DNA from: Mesodorylaimus sp. YZB2_4
Taxonomy: Eukaryota > Nematoda > Enoplea > Dorylaimida > Dorylaimidae
Direction: 5' to 3'
DNA: 64,000 nucleotides
Assembly (NCBI GenBank): GCA_030248295.1
Contig: JASANH010000115.1
Coordinates: 62,001-126,000, forward strand
Of this stretch, positions 23,561 to 35,438 are shown in pieces (position 1 is the first letter of the stretch; each line of letters opens with the position of its first letter). The position numbers and the translations under genes are program-made. The notes under the pieces were generated by a model, which made no database searches, had not been told where the DNA came from, and worked only from the letters and a program-made list of their open reading frames with translations.

Positions 23561-23960
23561 GGTGATAAGGTGATAAGAATGAAAGAGGAGAATATACTTT
23601 TTAAACATTTAGCGTGGTGATATGAGTGTCAGAAGGTGACATGATGCGATTTGGGTGCGGTGATAAGCCAATAGTTGCTCGGGGCCATAGTTACTAGTAA
23701 CTATGGCAAAGTGATGGGGTGCAGCGACGTGTGCACCTACAGCATATTGTGGTACTGTGCTGTGCGCAGGCTGAAGTCTCAAACCATAACATGTTTTGAG
23801 TATAGACGGCATAGTGATAAGGTGATAACCTGGTAACCTGGTATATAGGTAGGTAAGCGTGACAAATATTTCGTGATTGCTTATGTATGATCAGCCTTAT
23901 GAAACTATTTTTGTAACCATTATGACATGACCAGTTTTTAAGACAATAACACACGTTCGA

Positions 23961-24143
23961 AGGCCCGTTCAGACTTCGGTGTGTTTGTGTGATTGTGGAA
24001 GTGGGGAGGTGTGGTTGTGAAAGTTTGAACCTGGAACACACCTGGAGTTTGAATAGACTTCTCGCACTTCCACAATCACACTTTCACAACCACACCTCCC
24101 CACTTCCACAATCACACAAACACACCGAAGTCTGAACGGGCCT
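23961..24143. repeat. Perfect inverted repeat, 64-bp arms with a 55-bp loop
   Basis: Left arm 23961-24024 and right arm 24080-24143 are exact reverse complements (aggcccgttcagacttcggt ... accgaagtctgaacgggcct). The loop holds another partial copy (cacttccacaatcac) of the arm sequence. No protein is encoded. It resembles a young foldback or MITE element or a hairpin-RNA locus. Confidence 0.95.
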
Positions 24144-24579
24144 AGCAGGCAGTGTGCCCATCGATTGGCACGTCAACTAGTCCGACTTATGATTCACTGA
24201 CCCCACATAGACTGCTGCTGTGAAACTGAAAGATAAGCACCCTCTGCACCCACGCGCCCCGATTTGTCCGACAGGAGTCAGTAGGCCCCAGGTCGGAGGT
24301 TGGTGGGCGCGTGTTCCACAGGCATGCAATATCAGACCAATGAATTTTGTGAGCTAATCCCTTCAATCAACCCTATAATCCGTCCATGATGCAATCGCAC
24401 ATCCTCGATCCTCCCAGTCATAATCAACCTTTCTCGGTCTGGCGGCGCAGCGCAGTCGAGTACGCTGGATTTGAGGCGGGGGTGGGGCGGGTGCTTACCA
24501 AAAAAGGCCGAAATTTTTGTCAAAAAAAGGTTTTTTCAATGATGACACAACCGCAAAATGTTCAAGCGTGTTGAAACAC

Positions 24580-24930
24580 TTTCTGGCGAGGGGGTCATTT
24601 GCACCCTTGCAGCGGTTCGGCATTCGTCTCTCCGTATTGCTTGGGAGCGAGTGGCTAGACTCGTCCTGGGTTCGATCCCCGGTGACGGAGGTCGGTTTGG
24701 AACTATACAGTACATCCTCGCTGGTTTTGCACGCCATGCCACGAGCACCGTCGAGGCGCTCGAGGTAGACAGTCTTGGGCGTCGAACACCGACAGGATTC
24801 ACAGCCCACCGGCCATCGTCCGGGGAAGTCCTTGTCCAGTCCAGGATGCCTTCGCGGGGGTGTTCTGAGATACACAGAGGGACGCTACTGCATGCAGTCT
24901 TGCTTATTAGATTTGCTAGCCGACCAGGTA
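24580..24930 (+). mobile_element. tRNA-derived SINE (family A)
   Basis: The head gcagcggttcggcattcgtc with B-box-like gggttcgatcccc (about 24670) is followed by 'ccatcgtccggggaagtc', 'gtccagtccaggatgcc' and 'acacagagggacgctactg'. It is closely matched by 27045-27480. Confidence 0.85.
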
Positions 24931-25398
24931 AAACGGATTAGAGCCCGAAAACTCAAATCTAAAATCATCACTTTAAATCCAAATTTGAATTTCCCGCCAA
25001 AACTTACCTGAACATCACTTTTAGGCAAGTGTTGAGGGCGCCGTTTTTCCCGCGCGAGCATTTCCAGTCTCAAGCAGAACATATCTAGAAAATTTTTTTA
25101 ATTATAGTATTTTTATCAATCACGCGTTACAATTATTGAAGAGAACAAAATATTGAGAGTGAGACCTCACATTCGATGGATTTTTGGCAAATATTTTACC
25201 TTTTCCTAATTCTTTTTTTAATAACATGGCTTACCAAAATCGAAATCTGTGATTTTGCTAGAAACCTGCGGAAAAATCGATGAATGTTTTAAAATACTGT
25301 AGGACCCATCGCTTTGTCTGATGTTGATTTGATCAATTATCGTGCTTTTCTATCACGTTTTGAAGCGATCGTATTCTTGTACCTTTCTAGCCTCCAAA

Positions 25399-28300
25399 AT
25401 GGACTTTATCGGGTCTGAACCCCACAAAAAAATAAAAACTGATGAACCTCCTCGAGTGGCCGTGGTTGAAGTGCAATTATTCAAACCAATCGATGATCAA
25501 TATCCCAGATTTCATTTGCCTTCGTTAATCAAAGAACAAACTGTAAATGCTGGTTATTCTGTTTTTCTCGGGCGGAGGCTTTCCACTTTTTTTTACCCAG
25601 TATGATTAATGGCCAAACATATTTTTTCGTTTTTCAGGGTGAAAATTTCGACGACGACGATTCTAAAAAAAATAACCGAGATTATCAAAATTTGGAAAAA
25701 ATCGCGAGCAAATTTAAGACAAAATATGTAAGAAAAATTTATTTTCTCGAGCATTTTTTGTAAGAATTACGTTTAAGGAATCGGTACGAGACAAGGATGG
25801 TCAAATATTAAACTTTGGAAAGGCCGAAGATTATATGGATTTGGGAATGGGATACGATCTGGACGATTCGTTCATTGATGATTCCGAATGCGTAAGTTTT
25901 CTTGATTTGCTATGTAAATCTGATGAATACGAAAATCTGTTTTAGTACGACGAATTAGTTCCGTCAAATTTGGAACCGATTTATGGTGGATTTTACGTGA
26001 ATAAGGGCCCGTTGCAGTTCAAAGAAGTTGTGGAAAGCGATAAGGAAACGGAAAAGGTGAGGTCGTACTTGCGTTAGAAAAGCAAAAAGTTTCAGATTAT
26101 CTGATTAAATCTGATAATCTAAAAATCATAGCTGATAATCAGATATCTGATCTGATCAGATATCTGATTATCAGCTGTCTGATCTGATCTGTCTGATTAT
26201 CAGCCGGACTATCTGATCTGATCAATTAGATCAGATCAGATAGTCCGGTCACATCAGCCTGGCCTGATCTGCTCAAGTCAGATAAGGCGAGATGTGTGCA
26301 GCGCCCTCTGGTGTGATCATACAGTATTAGATTAGACAAAGTAAAATTCACATCACATCTGATTTGAAATCCAACTTTTTTCGAGTCTGATTTGAATATC
26401 AGATAATCTGGTTTTCAGATTTTTAAATCGGATTATCAGATTCGGAAAAGTCGGATTTCAATTCAGATCGGATTGGATAATCCACTTTTTCTAGCCTAAT
26501 CTGATCACACCAGAGGGCGCTGCGCACCTCTCGCTTGATCTGACTTGATCAGATCAGGCCAGGCTGATGTAAGCAGACAAGACCAGCACTGTACGGACTA
26601 GACTAGTCTGGCCTAGTCTTATCTGGTCGCTTCAGTCCACTCGAATTCCACTTGGTTAGAGGCGCAGCCTCTACAAGGTTCCCAGCACCCTCAAAAACCT
26701 CCGAAAACTCCTCAAATTTCAAAGTACTCCTCAAAATCCTCAAAACCGACTCAAATTTTAAGAAATTTCTGCAATCTCCTCAAAAAGTGTGATTGCTGGA
26801 AAGCTGCGTAGTTCATTTGATTGCAAAAAAGAACTTGAATGTTTAGATAACAATACACGACAGATACAGACTGGCTGAGTATCAGGGATAGGTCGGGATC
26901 CCGTCGGGATTTGACCTTCATCAGGAATCTGCATATACGTGTATGCATAAGCACGCTAGGTACACTCGAAGCAGGACGTTTCGGCGCCGCACAAGTAAAA
27001 CGCTGGTCTTTTGGGCATCTGGAAACTTGGAACCACTTTCACAGTCGGGCGGCCGCGGTGGTGCAGCGGTTCGCCATTCGTCTTTCCGTATTGCTTGGGA
27101 GCGAATGGCTGGACTCGCCCCGGGTTCGACCCCCGATGATGGAGTTCGGTTTGCGAACCATAAACCCTCGCTGACCTTGCATGCCAGGTCGTAAGCGACT
27201 CACCCAGTGCTGTCGAGGTGCTTCGAGTGGATAGAACGAATGGACGAGTGGAGTGAACGAACGAGTGGAGAGACGGAAGCCAAACGAGTAGACAGTCTCG
27301 GCTGTCGAACACCGACGGGGTTCGAAGCCCACCCGCCATCGTCCTAGGAAGTCGGTGTCCAGTCCAGGATGCCCTCGCGTGGAGGTGCTTCTAGTGGAGA
27401 CACGCAGAGGGAAGCTACTGTGTGTGCCGGTCCCCGCACAGCCCTGCTTGTAAAGTTTGACTGCTGGCCGGCTATAAACAAAAACGAGCTTCGGCCCACC
27501 AAAATTTTACGAAAAAAAAAAAAAACTTTCGCAGTCTTTAAGGTGCGTGTTTAGTTTAGGACATGTCTTGGGGCAAAAAGCGGCCACTGGTGTTTTAAAT
27601 TTTCAGGTCCTAACCCTTATTACTTTTATTAGCTTCCGAGCATGAAGCCAAAAAACTATAACATATACAGTAGTACTCTAAATTAGTCCAGTGGAAAGTC
27701 GTACGCTAAACCACGCAAATACTCAATCATTGGATGTCGTCCAATGATTGGGGGCGATTTATTGGACTATGTTCATTCATACCATGTACGAATTATGAAC
27801 CTCGAACGAACTGAGAAAATCCCGTTTTACTCTCAAACCAGCACTTAATCCCACTTTAGGCGCTGGTTAATTCTCCTGTGTCCTTTAGAGTGGTCTGACA
27901 GAGTGACGGAGAGGGAACAGAGCAGGCTGGTCAAAACTTACGATTAGTGCCAAGCACGCCATCCCCACCAATCTTTTATTTTTTGAAGCAGACTGGATTA
28001 GGATTGGGATCTAGGCCAAGGGCAGGATTGGTCGATGCTGGGATGAAAGTGATAATGCTTAGGCCCTGAAAACACCAGTGGCCACTTCTTGCTTTGAGAC
28101 ATGTCCGAAACTTAGCACGCACCTAACCGACTGTGAAAGTGGTCCCAGGTTTCCAGATGCCCAAGACAGCTTTTCACTTGTGCGGCGCCAAAATGACCCT
28201 TCGCTTGAACATCGGCGCCGAAACGTTAGGTACACTCCGGTCCATCATATCGTGTCTCGCTGGAGGAAGCGGAAGATATTGGCTAATCATCGTTCGATGA

Positions 28301-31209
28301 GATGATAAGTTCAGAGGTTGACAGCAGTCGCGATGAATAGGTAAGGGCAACATCAGCTAAAATCGATAGCAATAGCGACACTGATTTTGTTTAAGCCTAG
28401 GCCAACCTTGCTGGACGTGTATCGAAACTGCAAATGTACTCATCAATTCCAGCTGATACATATTGATTCGAAATGGGCCTAAGAAAAAGCTAAGAAACCT
28501 AGGTGACTAAAAAGTGTACTTTAGTGAGGAAAATAGGCTCATAGGCGAAAAACAGAAAAATGCAAAAAATTCTGATCCCAGTCCCGATCCCACAAAAGTG
28601 ATTTCGACCCAGGTCCGACCGATATATCGGCTGACCGGTAATTGCGTTATCGGTTATCGCCCGATACCGATAATTAGTGCTGCCGATAATGTAGATTTCC
28701 CTATCAATAAGAGTTTAGGGCGAACATACGGCCTGTTGATAGTGATTATGACGAGGAGCAGGGAGCTACGGATTCTCGATCAAAGAGGTCAGTGCCCAAG
28801 AACAGTCTGGAGCTAAGTCACGAATAAGTCACGATCATCATGATCATGATTTTGCTTACTGGGATGCCCGCAATGGCACCAAAGCAGTTTACACCAAAAG
28901 CACTTGGCTGTCTGTGTGTTGCATAGGCTAAGGTTATGGGAAGGAGGTAGGCTAGCCCTGTCTTGTTACTTGCATGCTTCTCAATGAAGGCGACCTCTTT
29001 GCCTCGTGTCGTATTCTTATTACACTGTACACTCAGAAACAACAGTCCTTCTCAGGCCCCCGCGGCACAATAAATTACAGGCTAGTCTGACTCAAAAAAG
29101 GGGCTATGACTACAAATTATCGCTGTAGTCGTAGCATTCACCCTTGCGTGAGATTTTGGGGATAAGGTTAGTCTTTCCCCATTTGGAGTCAGGGACAGGA
29201 ATGGAGATGGCCTTCAGGGTCTCCTGGGGTTGGAGATAACCCTGCCGGGGCTAGCGTTCGTTCGGGATCATTATTTTCGATATCGGTATCGGGATCGGGA
29301 CTCGCTCAATCCCGACCGGGATCGGGATCGGGACAGGATCGGGATTTTTTGAAAAGAGCGCTTTTCATTGGCTATAGATGACCTACAACCCACCCTGAGT
29401 AGCCAGCAAATTAAAAGCCACAGATTCCCTTTCCTTGGATAATTTTAGTGCAGTATTTATCATTGCATTCAAAATCAGGCAAACGAAGAATCAGTTACAA
29501 ATTAGCAAACAAATCCCCTTTCCCCTCTATCAATTCGATCATCCGCCAAGGTCTCTATATTTCCCCTTCTGAAATATTTTGATGGCCATGACCATCTGAG
29601 TCAGTGTCAAGCAGAATGTCGCCAGCTTCTGCAGCAGGCCCACCATCTAATGATGGCAAATGCGGGCTGTTACTGTATCCAACTGGGCGCAAATCGTACA
29701 TCAGAAAAAGCAGGACTTGTGCATTTTATGGGAGTAGTTTCATCCGATCATGCCATTATCACCCCTACAGCTCGTTTCCCATACACCAGCCCCATTCCCT
29801 GTTGCAATAAAAACATTCTATCACCACAATATTCAGTCCCCAATCCCGAACACTTTTTATCGGGATCGGGATCGGGTTCGGGACCGGGATCCCGAACGAA
29901 CGCTAGCCGGGGCTGGGATAGAAAAAAGCTTTCTGGCTGTTTTTTAAATCCTTCTATCTGTTCACTTCTTTTCTTGACATGTTCTAAAAACTTCATGAAG
30001 TTTGCCCTGCATCGGAACTATTTTTTATGAGTATAAACATCTCAGTCACCTCACAGCATTGCACATAATGCTGATACTATGTTTCGTGGGTATTTTCGTT
30101 TATCTGGACGTGGAAAAGTGTTTGAGGGTGAATCCTCGATGCATGCTGTTTTGGATGAGGATCAGGGTCAGGACCCCAGTCGAACACCAGAGCCCTCAAA
30201 AAGTTGTGAAAGGATCTGCTTTGCATATTTCATTCATTATTCCTACCTAGAGTCTAACAAAATGAGTTTTAGACGGTTCTGGGTCTCATTCAAGTTTCCA
30301 GGGTGTGCATGTGCACATAATGTGCCTCCGCCTGTAAGATAGAAGCAACAAAATCCAGTTTATATTCCAATTTAAATAAAGGGAGCTCTGCTGTTCCATC
30401 TGTAACTTCCCTTTACTCAAGCATCCAGACCCTGTCCTGCCAGCTGGGTTTTAACTTGCCCACTTCCTGACAGTGTCACACGGCTGGTCCCAGAGGTGTC
30501 ATGCGTTGCCTCAAGTGTATGACATCTGCGAAGAGGAGTTTTTAGTTGGCATATTGCAACTTACATAGTCTTCGGTCCCGAGATTATGGGCTACCAGATT
30601 GATTAGAATTGGTCTTCAAAGGAAGCATAGCATGCGCAATTAAAAAATTGCATGTTAAAAGGATGGCGATCTGACCAAAATTCAAATTTCCCGCCGTAAA
30701 ACTTGAATTTTTAAGTTTTCAAAAATTATCGGTTTTATCGGCCGATAATTGCGTTATCGGTTATCGGTCGATACCGATAATTGCCTTATCGATCGGACCT
30801 GGATTTTGACTGAGTTTGATGCGTGCAGGTCTTCACGTTTGTTTTCTTGAGCATAATGATGAGATGGTTGGGGATGAGGGTATGGTTGTCATTAAGAAAA
30901 TACAAGATATGTGTCAGTTTGTGAAGTGTGGCAAAGTCATTTGTTGATGTAAAAACCTCAAAATTTTCTAAACTCCCCCCTCCAACTCATTAAAACCTCA
31001 AATTCTGGTCTTGCAAGGTGCTGGGAACCATGCTCTAGTTTAGGCCATTCCTCTCTTAGATTCCCGCTTCTCGCCCAATCGATATTACTCCATCGCCGAT
31101 CACTATTTCTAACCCGCCAAAACATATTCCGAACAGTTCACCATCGCCGAAGCCATTGCCTACTCGTTTGGTCGGAAAGCCTCCAACGTTGTCGACTAAT
31201 CCTAGATGA
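25399..31209 (+). CDS. UBN: Ubinuclein/HPC2-domain protein, HIRA histone-chaperone partner
   Basis: Exons are 25399-25542, 25638-25727, 25778-25891, 25946-26056 and a proposed last exon 31060-31209. All are phase 0, giving 202 aa. Residues 49-150 match the HPC2-related (HRD) domain that binds HIRA for H3.3 deposition: LEKIASKFKTKY, MGYDLDDSFIDDSE, YDELVPSNLEPIYGGFY and GPLQFKE. The last exon (after ctctcttag) encodes a Pro/Ser-rich tail (TPSPITISNPPKHIPN, then SPSPKPLPTRLVG) ending in TGA. Known ubinucleins are much longer and have a middle domain, which I do not find in the 5-kb repeat-filled intron 26057-31059. The protein is therefore either unusually short, or exons were missed, or the last exon belongs elsewhere. 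Confidence 0.82.
26130..26176. repeat. Perfect 23-bp palindrome with a 1-nt centre
   Basis: The arms agctgataatcagatatctg+atc and their exact reverse complement flank a single T at 26153. It sits in a field of 'tctgatctgatcag' sequence inside the ubinuclein intron and could extrude a cruciform. Confidence 0.95.
26250..26575. mobile_element. Foldback/MITE element in ubinuclein intron 4
   Basis: The left arm (acatcagcctggcctgatct, then gcagcgccctctggtgtgat) is matched in reverse complement by the right arm (atcacaccagagggcgctgc, then agatcaggccaggctgatgt). The arms are about 90 bp around a roughly 150-bp centre. No coding sequence is seen. Confidence 0.8.
27045..27480 (+). mobile_element. tRNA-derived SINE (family A), well-preserved copy
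   Basis: The A-box-like region ggtggtgcagcggttcgcc and B-box gggttcgaccccc (about 27122) head the element. The body carries ccatcgtcctaggaagtc, gtccagtccaggatgccctc and gagacacgcagagggaagct. It ends in 'tgactgctggccggctata' just before an A-rich run at about 27512-27525. Confidence 0.85.
28617..28700. repeat. Dispersed 'ccgataattgcgttatcggt' repeat, copy in ubinuclein intron
   Basis: The sequence around gcgttatcggttatcg and gataccgataatta recurs at 30722-30800. An inverted end piece (gaccgataaggcaattatcg) lies at about 12488-12508 in CDC20 intron 2. The unit is self-complementary, which suggests MITE ends. Confidence 0.7.
29252..29905. mobile_element. hAT-like non-autonomous transposon with 8-bp target duplication
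   Basis: The ends tagcgttcgttcgggatc and gatcccgaacgaacgcta are perfect 18-bp inverted repeats, and gccggggc flanks both sides (29244-29251, 29906-29913). An 8-bp duplication and a TAGNG-type terminus are hAT hallmarks. Subterminal gggatcgggatcggg tracts lie at both ends. No transposase is encoded. Relatives are at 13165-13465 and 51263-51955. Confidence 0.85.
30722..30800. repeat. Dispersed 'ccgataattgcgttatcggt' repeat, second copy
   Basis: It matches 28617-28690 in the same orientation and ends in gataattgccttatcgatcg, the inverse of the piece at about 12488. Confidence 0.7.
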
Positions 31210-31921
31210 AATGTGTCATCAAAGCTCCTCCAAAGACTCGTTTTTACTAATTTTTCAATCTCGCATCGCAAACCACGCTTTTGCTAGTCTACTAGCTAGC
31301 ACAGGCCTTAAAGTATTCTTGCGTAAAATTACGTTTTTTTTTCAGTAAACTTTGATGTTTTTAGTTTTTCCTCAAATTGAGTAAAACTTGGAATTGTAGC
31401 TTTTTCAGTGAAATTTTTTCTGGTTTGCCCTAAAATGCCTCACGCAATGTTATATTTCGGTACTTAGTGTAACGAATGTTTTTGGTTTGTGTTTTTAAAG
31501 ACTTGTTCTATTTTGCCCAAACATATCACGATTCCTATATTTTTAGCAATTTTTAAATTACCCGCCGTCTGCTATTGTACCTGCGCATCTTTTTCGCGAT
31601 CACAGTAAGCCGGGTCTAGGACACAGCGAAATCTCTTTTCGACGTAAACAAGATATTTTTCTCAGCGATAGACGCAGAGTTAAATTTGTTATCGGACGGT
31701 TAGTCAGTTTCATATTTTTCGGTGGGATGGGTTGGTTTGTCGTATGTTTTGAGTGGGCATTCAGTTATCGCCGAATTGAGATAAAAAGTTTGCTGCAACA
31801 TTCCGAACCTAACCTAACCCAGTCCAACCCTCGCTTGAGTGACTCAGGCACGCATTGACGTCATTGGTGACAGTTACTTTCAGCCATTTCGTACCAGTTT
31901 CTTTTCAGTTCAATCGAAATC

Positions 31922-34900
31922 ATGGCGTTACAATTGGATATTAGATATCCGATCGGATCAATTTTGGGGTTTGCTCGACTTGCGCAATTCGTAAGTACAG
32001 TACTCGATTGTAAAATTTTTTGGCAATTTTTTTTTCTGGGTTTTTAATTTTTATGTTTTGAGTAATCTTGACTTGAAACTTGAATTTGAATGTTCAAAAG
32101 TTTAAGAGAGGGTTTCTGAGAGACTCGACCCGGGGCTGGGCAGTCGACTTTTTTTAACCCCCTTTTTTATTTCTTCTATCGAAAGTACTTTGAAAACTGA
32201 TTTTCTAAAACTCCTAATATGTCTATTAGAAATATAGCATTTTAAAGGTGAAAAGTGGTCACATTTGGTAAAAAAATTATAATTTGCTTATTTTTGGGCC
32301 TAGAACAATTACGGTATAAAAATACAGAAATGATCGCTACATTTCAAGGAGTCCTAATCTTTTTTTTAAAATTAGTTTAGCTATAACCGTTCATGAGATA
32401 TAAAAAAACCCATCCGTGATCAGCCGTGATCACGCACTTAATCGATTTTGGGTGAATTATAAAAGCCAGATCTCCCTGTGTTTTTAACTAAAATAGCAGC
32501 CTTGGGTCAGAACATCATAAAACAACCCGAATTTCCGCACTACGGACCACAGTTATTGTGCACATGGCTGATAACTGCGCCCCATTTCGGTTATTTAGCT
32601 AATCATGATCGATAATCCTGGCTGTTTATTACTCGCGCTGATCAGTAATAGCCTGTCTTGTGGCCCTTAAAAAACGGTTCACAGTGGGTTTTTTTCGCGT
32701 TGAAATTCGTTGATTTTTGCCCGAGATATTGAAGAAAACTCAAATTCGGCAGGAATGCCCATAGACTGCACCTTTCGAATTTCCCGCCCGCGTGCCGCTT
32801 ATGACATAAGCGGGGCGTTGGCTGCTTTCTCCGGGAATCGCCAATAAATTTATAACTTTTCATTTTTTTAAGAAAGACAGATTCTCAAGCACAGAATTTG
32901 ACTGACGATGAGACGTAGTTGAAAAAATTGAAAAACTTATGGATTAACTGGCGATTCCCAGAGCATGTCCAGCCAAAATTTGCATAAGATCGCGCACAGA
33001 TCTGCTGGATCCTTGTTTCATTGTTATAAGCAGCCAAAGCGGAAATTTCAGATTTGACGCTTTTGGCGCACGCTGAAAAGGTCTGTGCATCCATAATCAA
33101 TACCTGATCACGGCTGATCACGAACGGCTTTTTAATATCGCATGAACGGTTATAACTAGACTAATTTTAAAAAAAGATCCGGACTCCTTGGAATGTAGCT
33201 GTAATTCCTGTATTTAAAAAATTGTTTTAGGCCTAAAAGTAAGCAAGTCAAGATTTTTCGACCAAAAGTGACCACTTTTTACCCTAAAAGTGCTATATTT
33301 CCAATATGCATGTTGGGAAAATTTCACTTTTTTTAATGCGAAAATTGTTTTCATATCTTTTTCGTCAAGAAATTTCCAAAATTATTTAAGTTTGTAAATT
33401 AGTCGCATACTGATGCTGAAGGCGCTCATTTTCTATTCAGTCCTTTCAAAAACTTTCTATCTCCAAAAAGGTTTGTTCTTAGTTTTTTCCAATTTGATTT
33501 TCAAAAACTATGGGACAGAGTTGAAAAAAAAATTTCAAAGTCGTTTTTTTTAACGCTTAGAAGTAGAGATAAGCTCAGGAACTACAAACAAAATTCGAGC
33601 CCTGAGAGGAATTCGAACCCGTATCTTTAAGATTCTGATACAGCATGCTCAACAACGCGTGTTCGAATCTCTTTCAAGGTTAAAACTTTTGTGCATGTTA
33701 AAAAGTGTCATAGATTTTTTTTAAAAAAAATATCTAGAATATCTAAATGGCGAAAAAGTAAATTGTTGCCTAGAAATTTTTGAATTTCGCGCCTTTTCAT
33801 TTCTAGCTTTGCTAAGTAAAAATTCCTGAATGGTGAGGTGGTGTAATTTTTAGAGCAATTTCGATTTTTTATTATCTCATAAATCTCTAGGAGAAGGCAG
33901 ATTTGAACCAGTATCGTGAAAAAAAAATTCTGTAGGAAGAGTAGCAGAAAAAATTTAACATTTTTCTCATCCCCCCTTGGGCATAATAAAAAGTTGAAAA
34001 GTTTTGTTCGTCGCATTCGAGTCGCGATATTTTATAGATAATTTATCGATTTTATAAAAGTTAGGTGTTTTGTCAAAGAATTTGTAATAAAAGTTTTTGT
34101 AAATTTTTGACTTTTTGTAATGAAGAAATAAATTTTTTAGAATATATAAATAAATAAGTCAAATCATGGTTTTTTCAGGTCTTGGGTATTTTGGTGTTGA
34201 TCTGCATTGGTGTAGCATATGTGCAGAAAGCTGGTGTCTCTTATATATATTTCGTGGCCACGGCGTCGCTGATCACTTCGTTGATTTTTCTTATTTTAAA
34301 CGTCCTTCATGTCCCTGAGAGTGGACCGTGTGCCAGATTGCCGTGGAATGTTTTGGTGAGTAGGAATTCAGCTTGGATATGACTGAAAAAGAATGCAGCT
34401 CACAAGTATATTTATGGCCTGGAAAAAACTTATCAAAAACATTTACCCGGGGTGGGGATCGAACCTGCTCGTCGTGCGGGAACGTCATATTGCGGTGGGA
34501 CATATTCTATATCATGGCATTCGAATTTAGTATCAAAGGCGCAAAACATTTGAAAAACTATCAAAACCATGTACCCGGGGTGGGTGTCGAACCTGCTCCT
34601 TTGGTATTATAACGCGAGAACTCCACACTGCGCTGGGACATATCAAAGCTTTAAAACCGTGAATGTTTTTAAAGCTTATCTGTTTACAAGAGTTGACTCT
34701 AAACATGAATCTAAAACATATACTGTACAGTATCACAGCTTTGGAAGATAGTTTCAGAAATAAAAAGTAGGTGAAAAAATATCAAAGACATTTTTTGTGG
34801 AGTGGGAATTGAACCTGCTCGTCGCACAATACTATCATACTGTGGTGGGACATATACAGTGTAACAGTTTTAGAATTTAATTTCAAAGGTAGATAAATGA

Positions 34901-35438
34901 TTGAAAATGGTTGAAAAAGATCAAAAGCATTCACTAGTGGTGGGAATCGAACCTGCTCCTGTGGTATTTTCACGAAAGAAATCCATAATGCATTAGGACA
35001 TATCGCGGCTTTAGAATTAAGTTTCAAATGTGGAGAAAATTGAAACTGGTTAAAAAACTTTATCCAAAACATTTTCCCGAGGTGGAAATCGAACCGCAGT
35101 AACATTGTATTTTTTAGGAATTTGGATTTCTTGCCCTCTATGCCGTCTTATATTTTATCAGCGGTATTATGACGGCAGTTTGGTCGGGCGAGTATGCCAA
35201 TTTTAGTTCAAACACACATAGTTCGTACGGAGCGGCCAGCGTAAGTTATTATTTTCTAGAAAATATTTTCTTGAAAAACTAAAATTTTTATTCTTAGTTC
35301 TTCTGCTTTGCCGCTACTTTGGTCTATGGAGCGTGCGCGTATATCTATTTTCGACGATGGCGTACGCACACAGTGACAGCGAGCAGTGGCTCGGTGACAG
35401 TGACTGAACATCGTACGACCACGTCTGCACGTTATTGA
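31922..35438 (+). CDS. MARVEL-domain four-helix membrane protein (CMTM/plasmolipin-like)
   Basis: Exons are 31922-31990, 34179-34355, 35118-35240 and 35298-35438; all are GT-AG and phase 0, giving 169 aa. Four hydrophobic helices fit a MARVEL fold: FVLGILVLICIGVAYV, IYFVATASLITSLIFLIL, FLALYAVLYFISGIMTAVW and FFCFAATLVYGACAYIYF. A short basic and Ser/Thr-rich cytoplasmic tail follows. Such proteins act in membrane apposition, vesicle traffic and myelin- or junction-like structures; the exact role here is unknown. Exon boundaries coincide with the four helices. Introns 1 and 2 carry a foldback element and a tRNA-like array. A decayed paralogue lies at 22.3-23.6 kb. Confidence 0.88.
32207..33312. 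mobile_element. 1.1-kb element with long terminal inverted repeats in MARVEL intron 1
   Basis: The left arm (about 32207-32460: tatagcattttaaaggtgaa, gtggtcacattt, gctataaccgttcatgagat) is matched in reverse by the right arm (about 33095-33312: catgaacggttataac, aaagtgaccactttttacc, agtgctatatttcc). The interior carries the dispersed 115-bp repeat and 'cgcttatgacataagcgggg'. No transposase is found. Confidence 0.75.
34430..35100 (-). repeat. Five tRNA-3'-half-like units in MARVEL intron 2
   Basis: ggtggggatcgaacctgct-type sequence (the reverse complement of a B-box/T-arm) recurs at about 34446, 34579, 34799, 34939 and 35080. Most units are followed by 'gtgggacatat' and 'tttgaaa' spacers. Spacings of 133-220 bp suggest a tandemly amplified SINE fragment. 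None folds into a full tRNA. Confidence 0.75.

Noticed and set aside
24495-24941. Frames of 83-127 aa on both strands
   Set aside because: They are translations of a SINE; similar frames appear at each other copy, such as 26956-27339.
29604-30030. Plus-strand frames of 65-126 aa
   Set aside because: They run across the right end of the hAT-like element and contain no recognisable domain.
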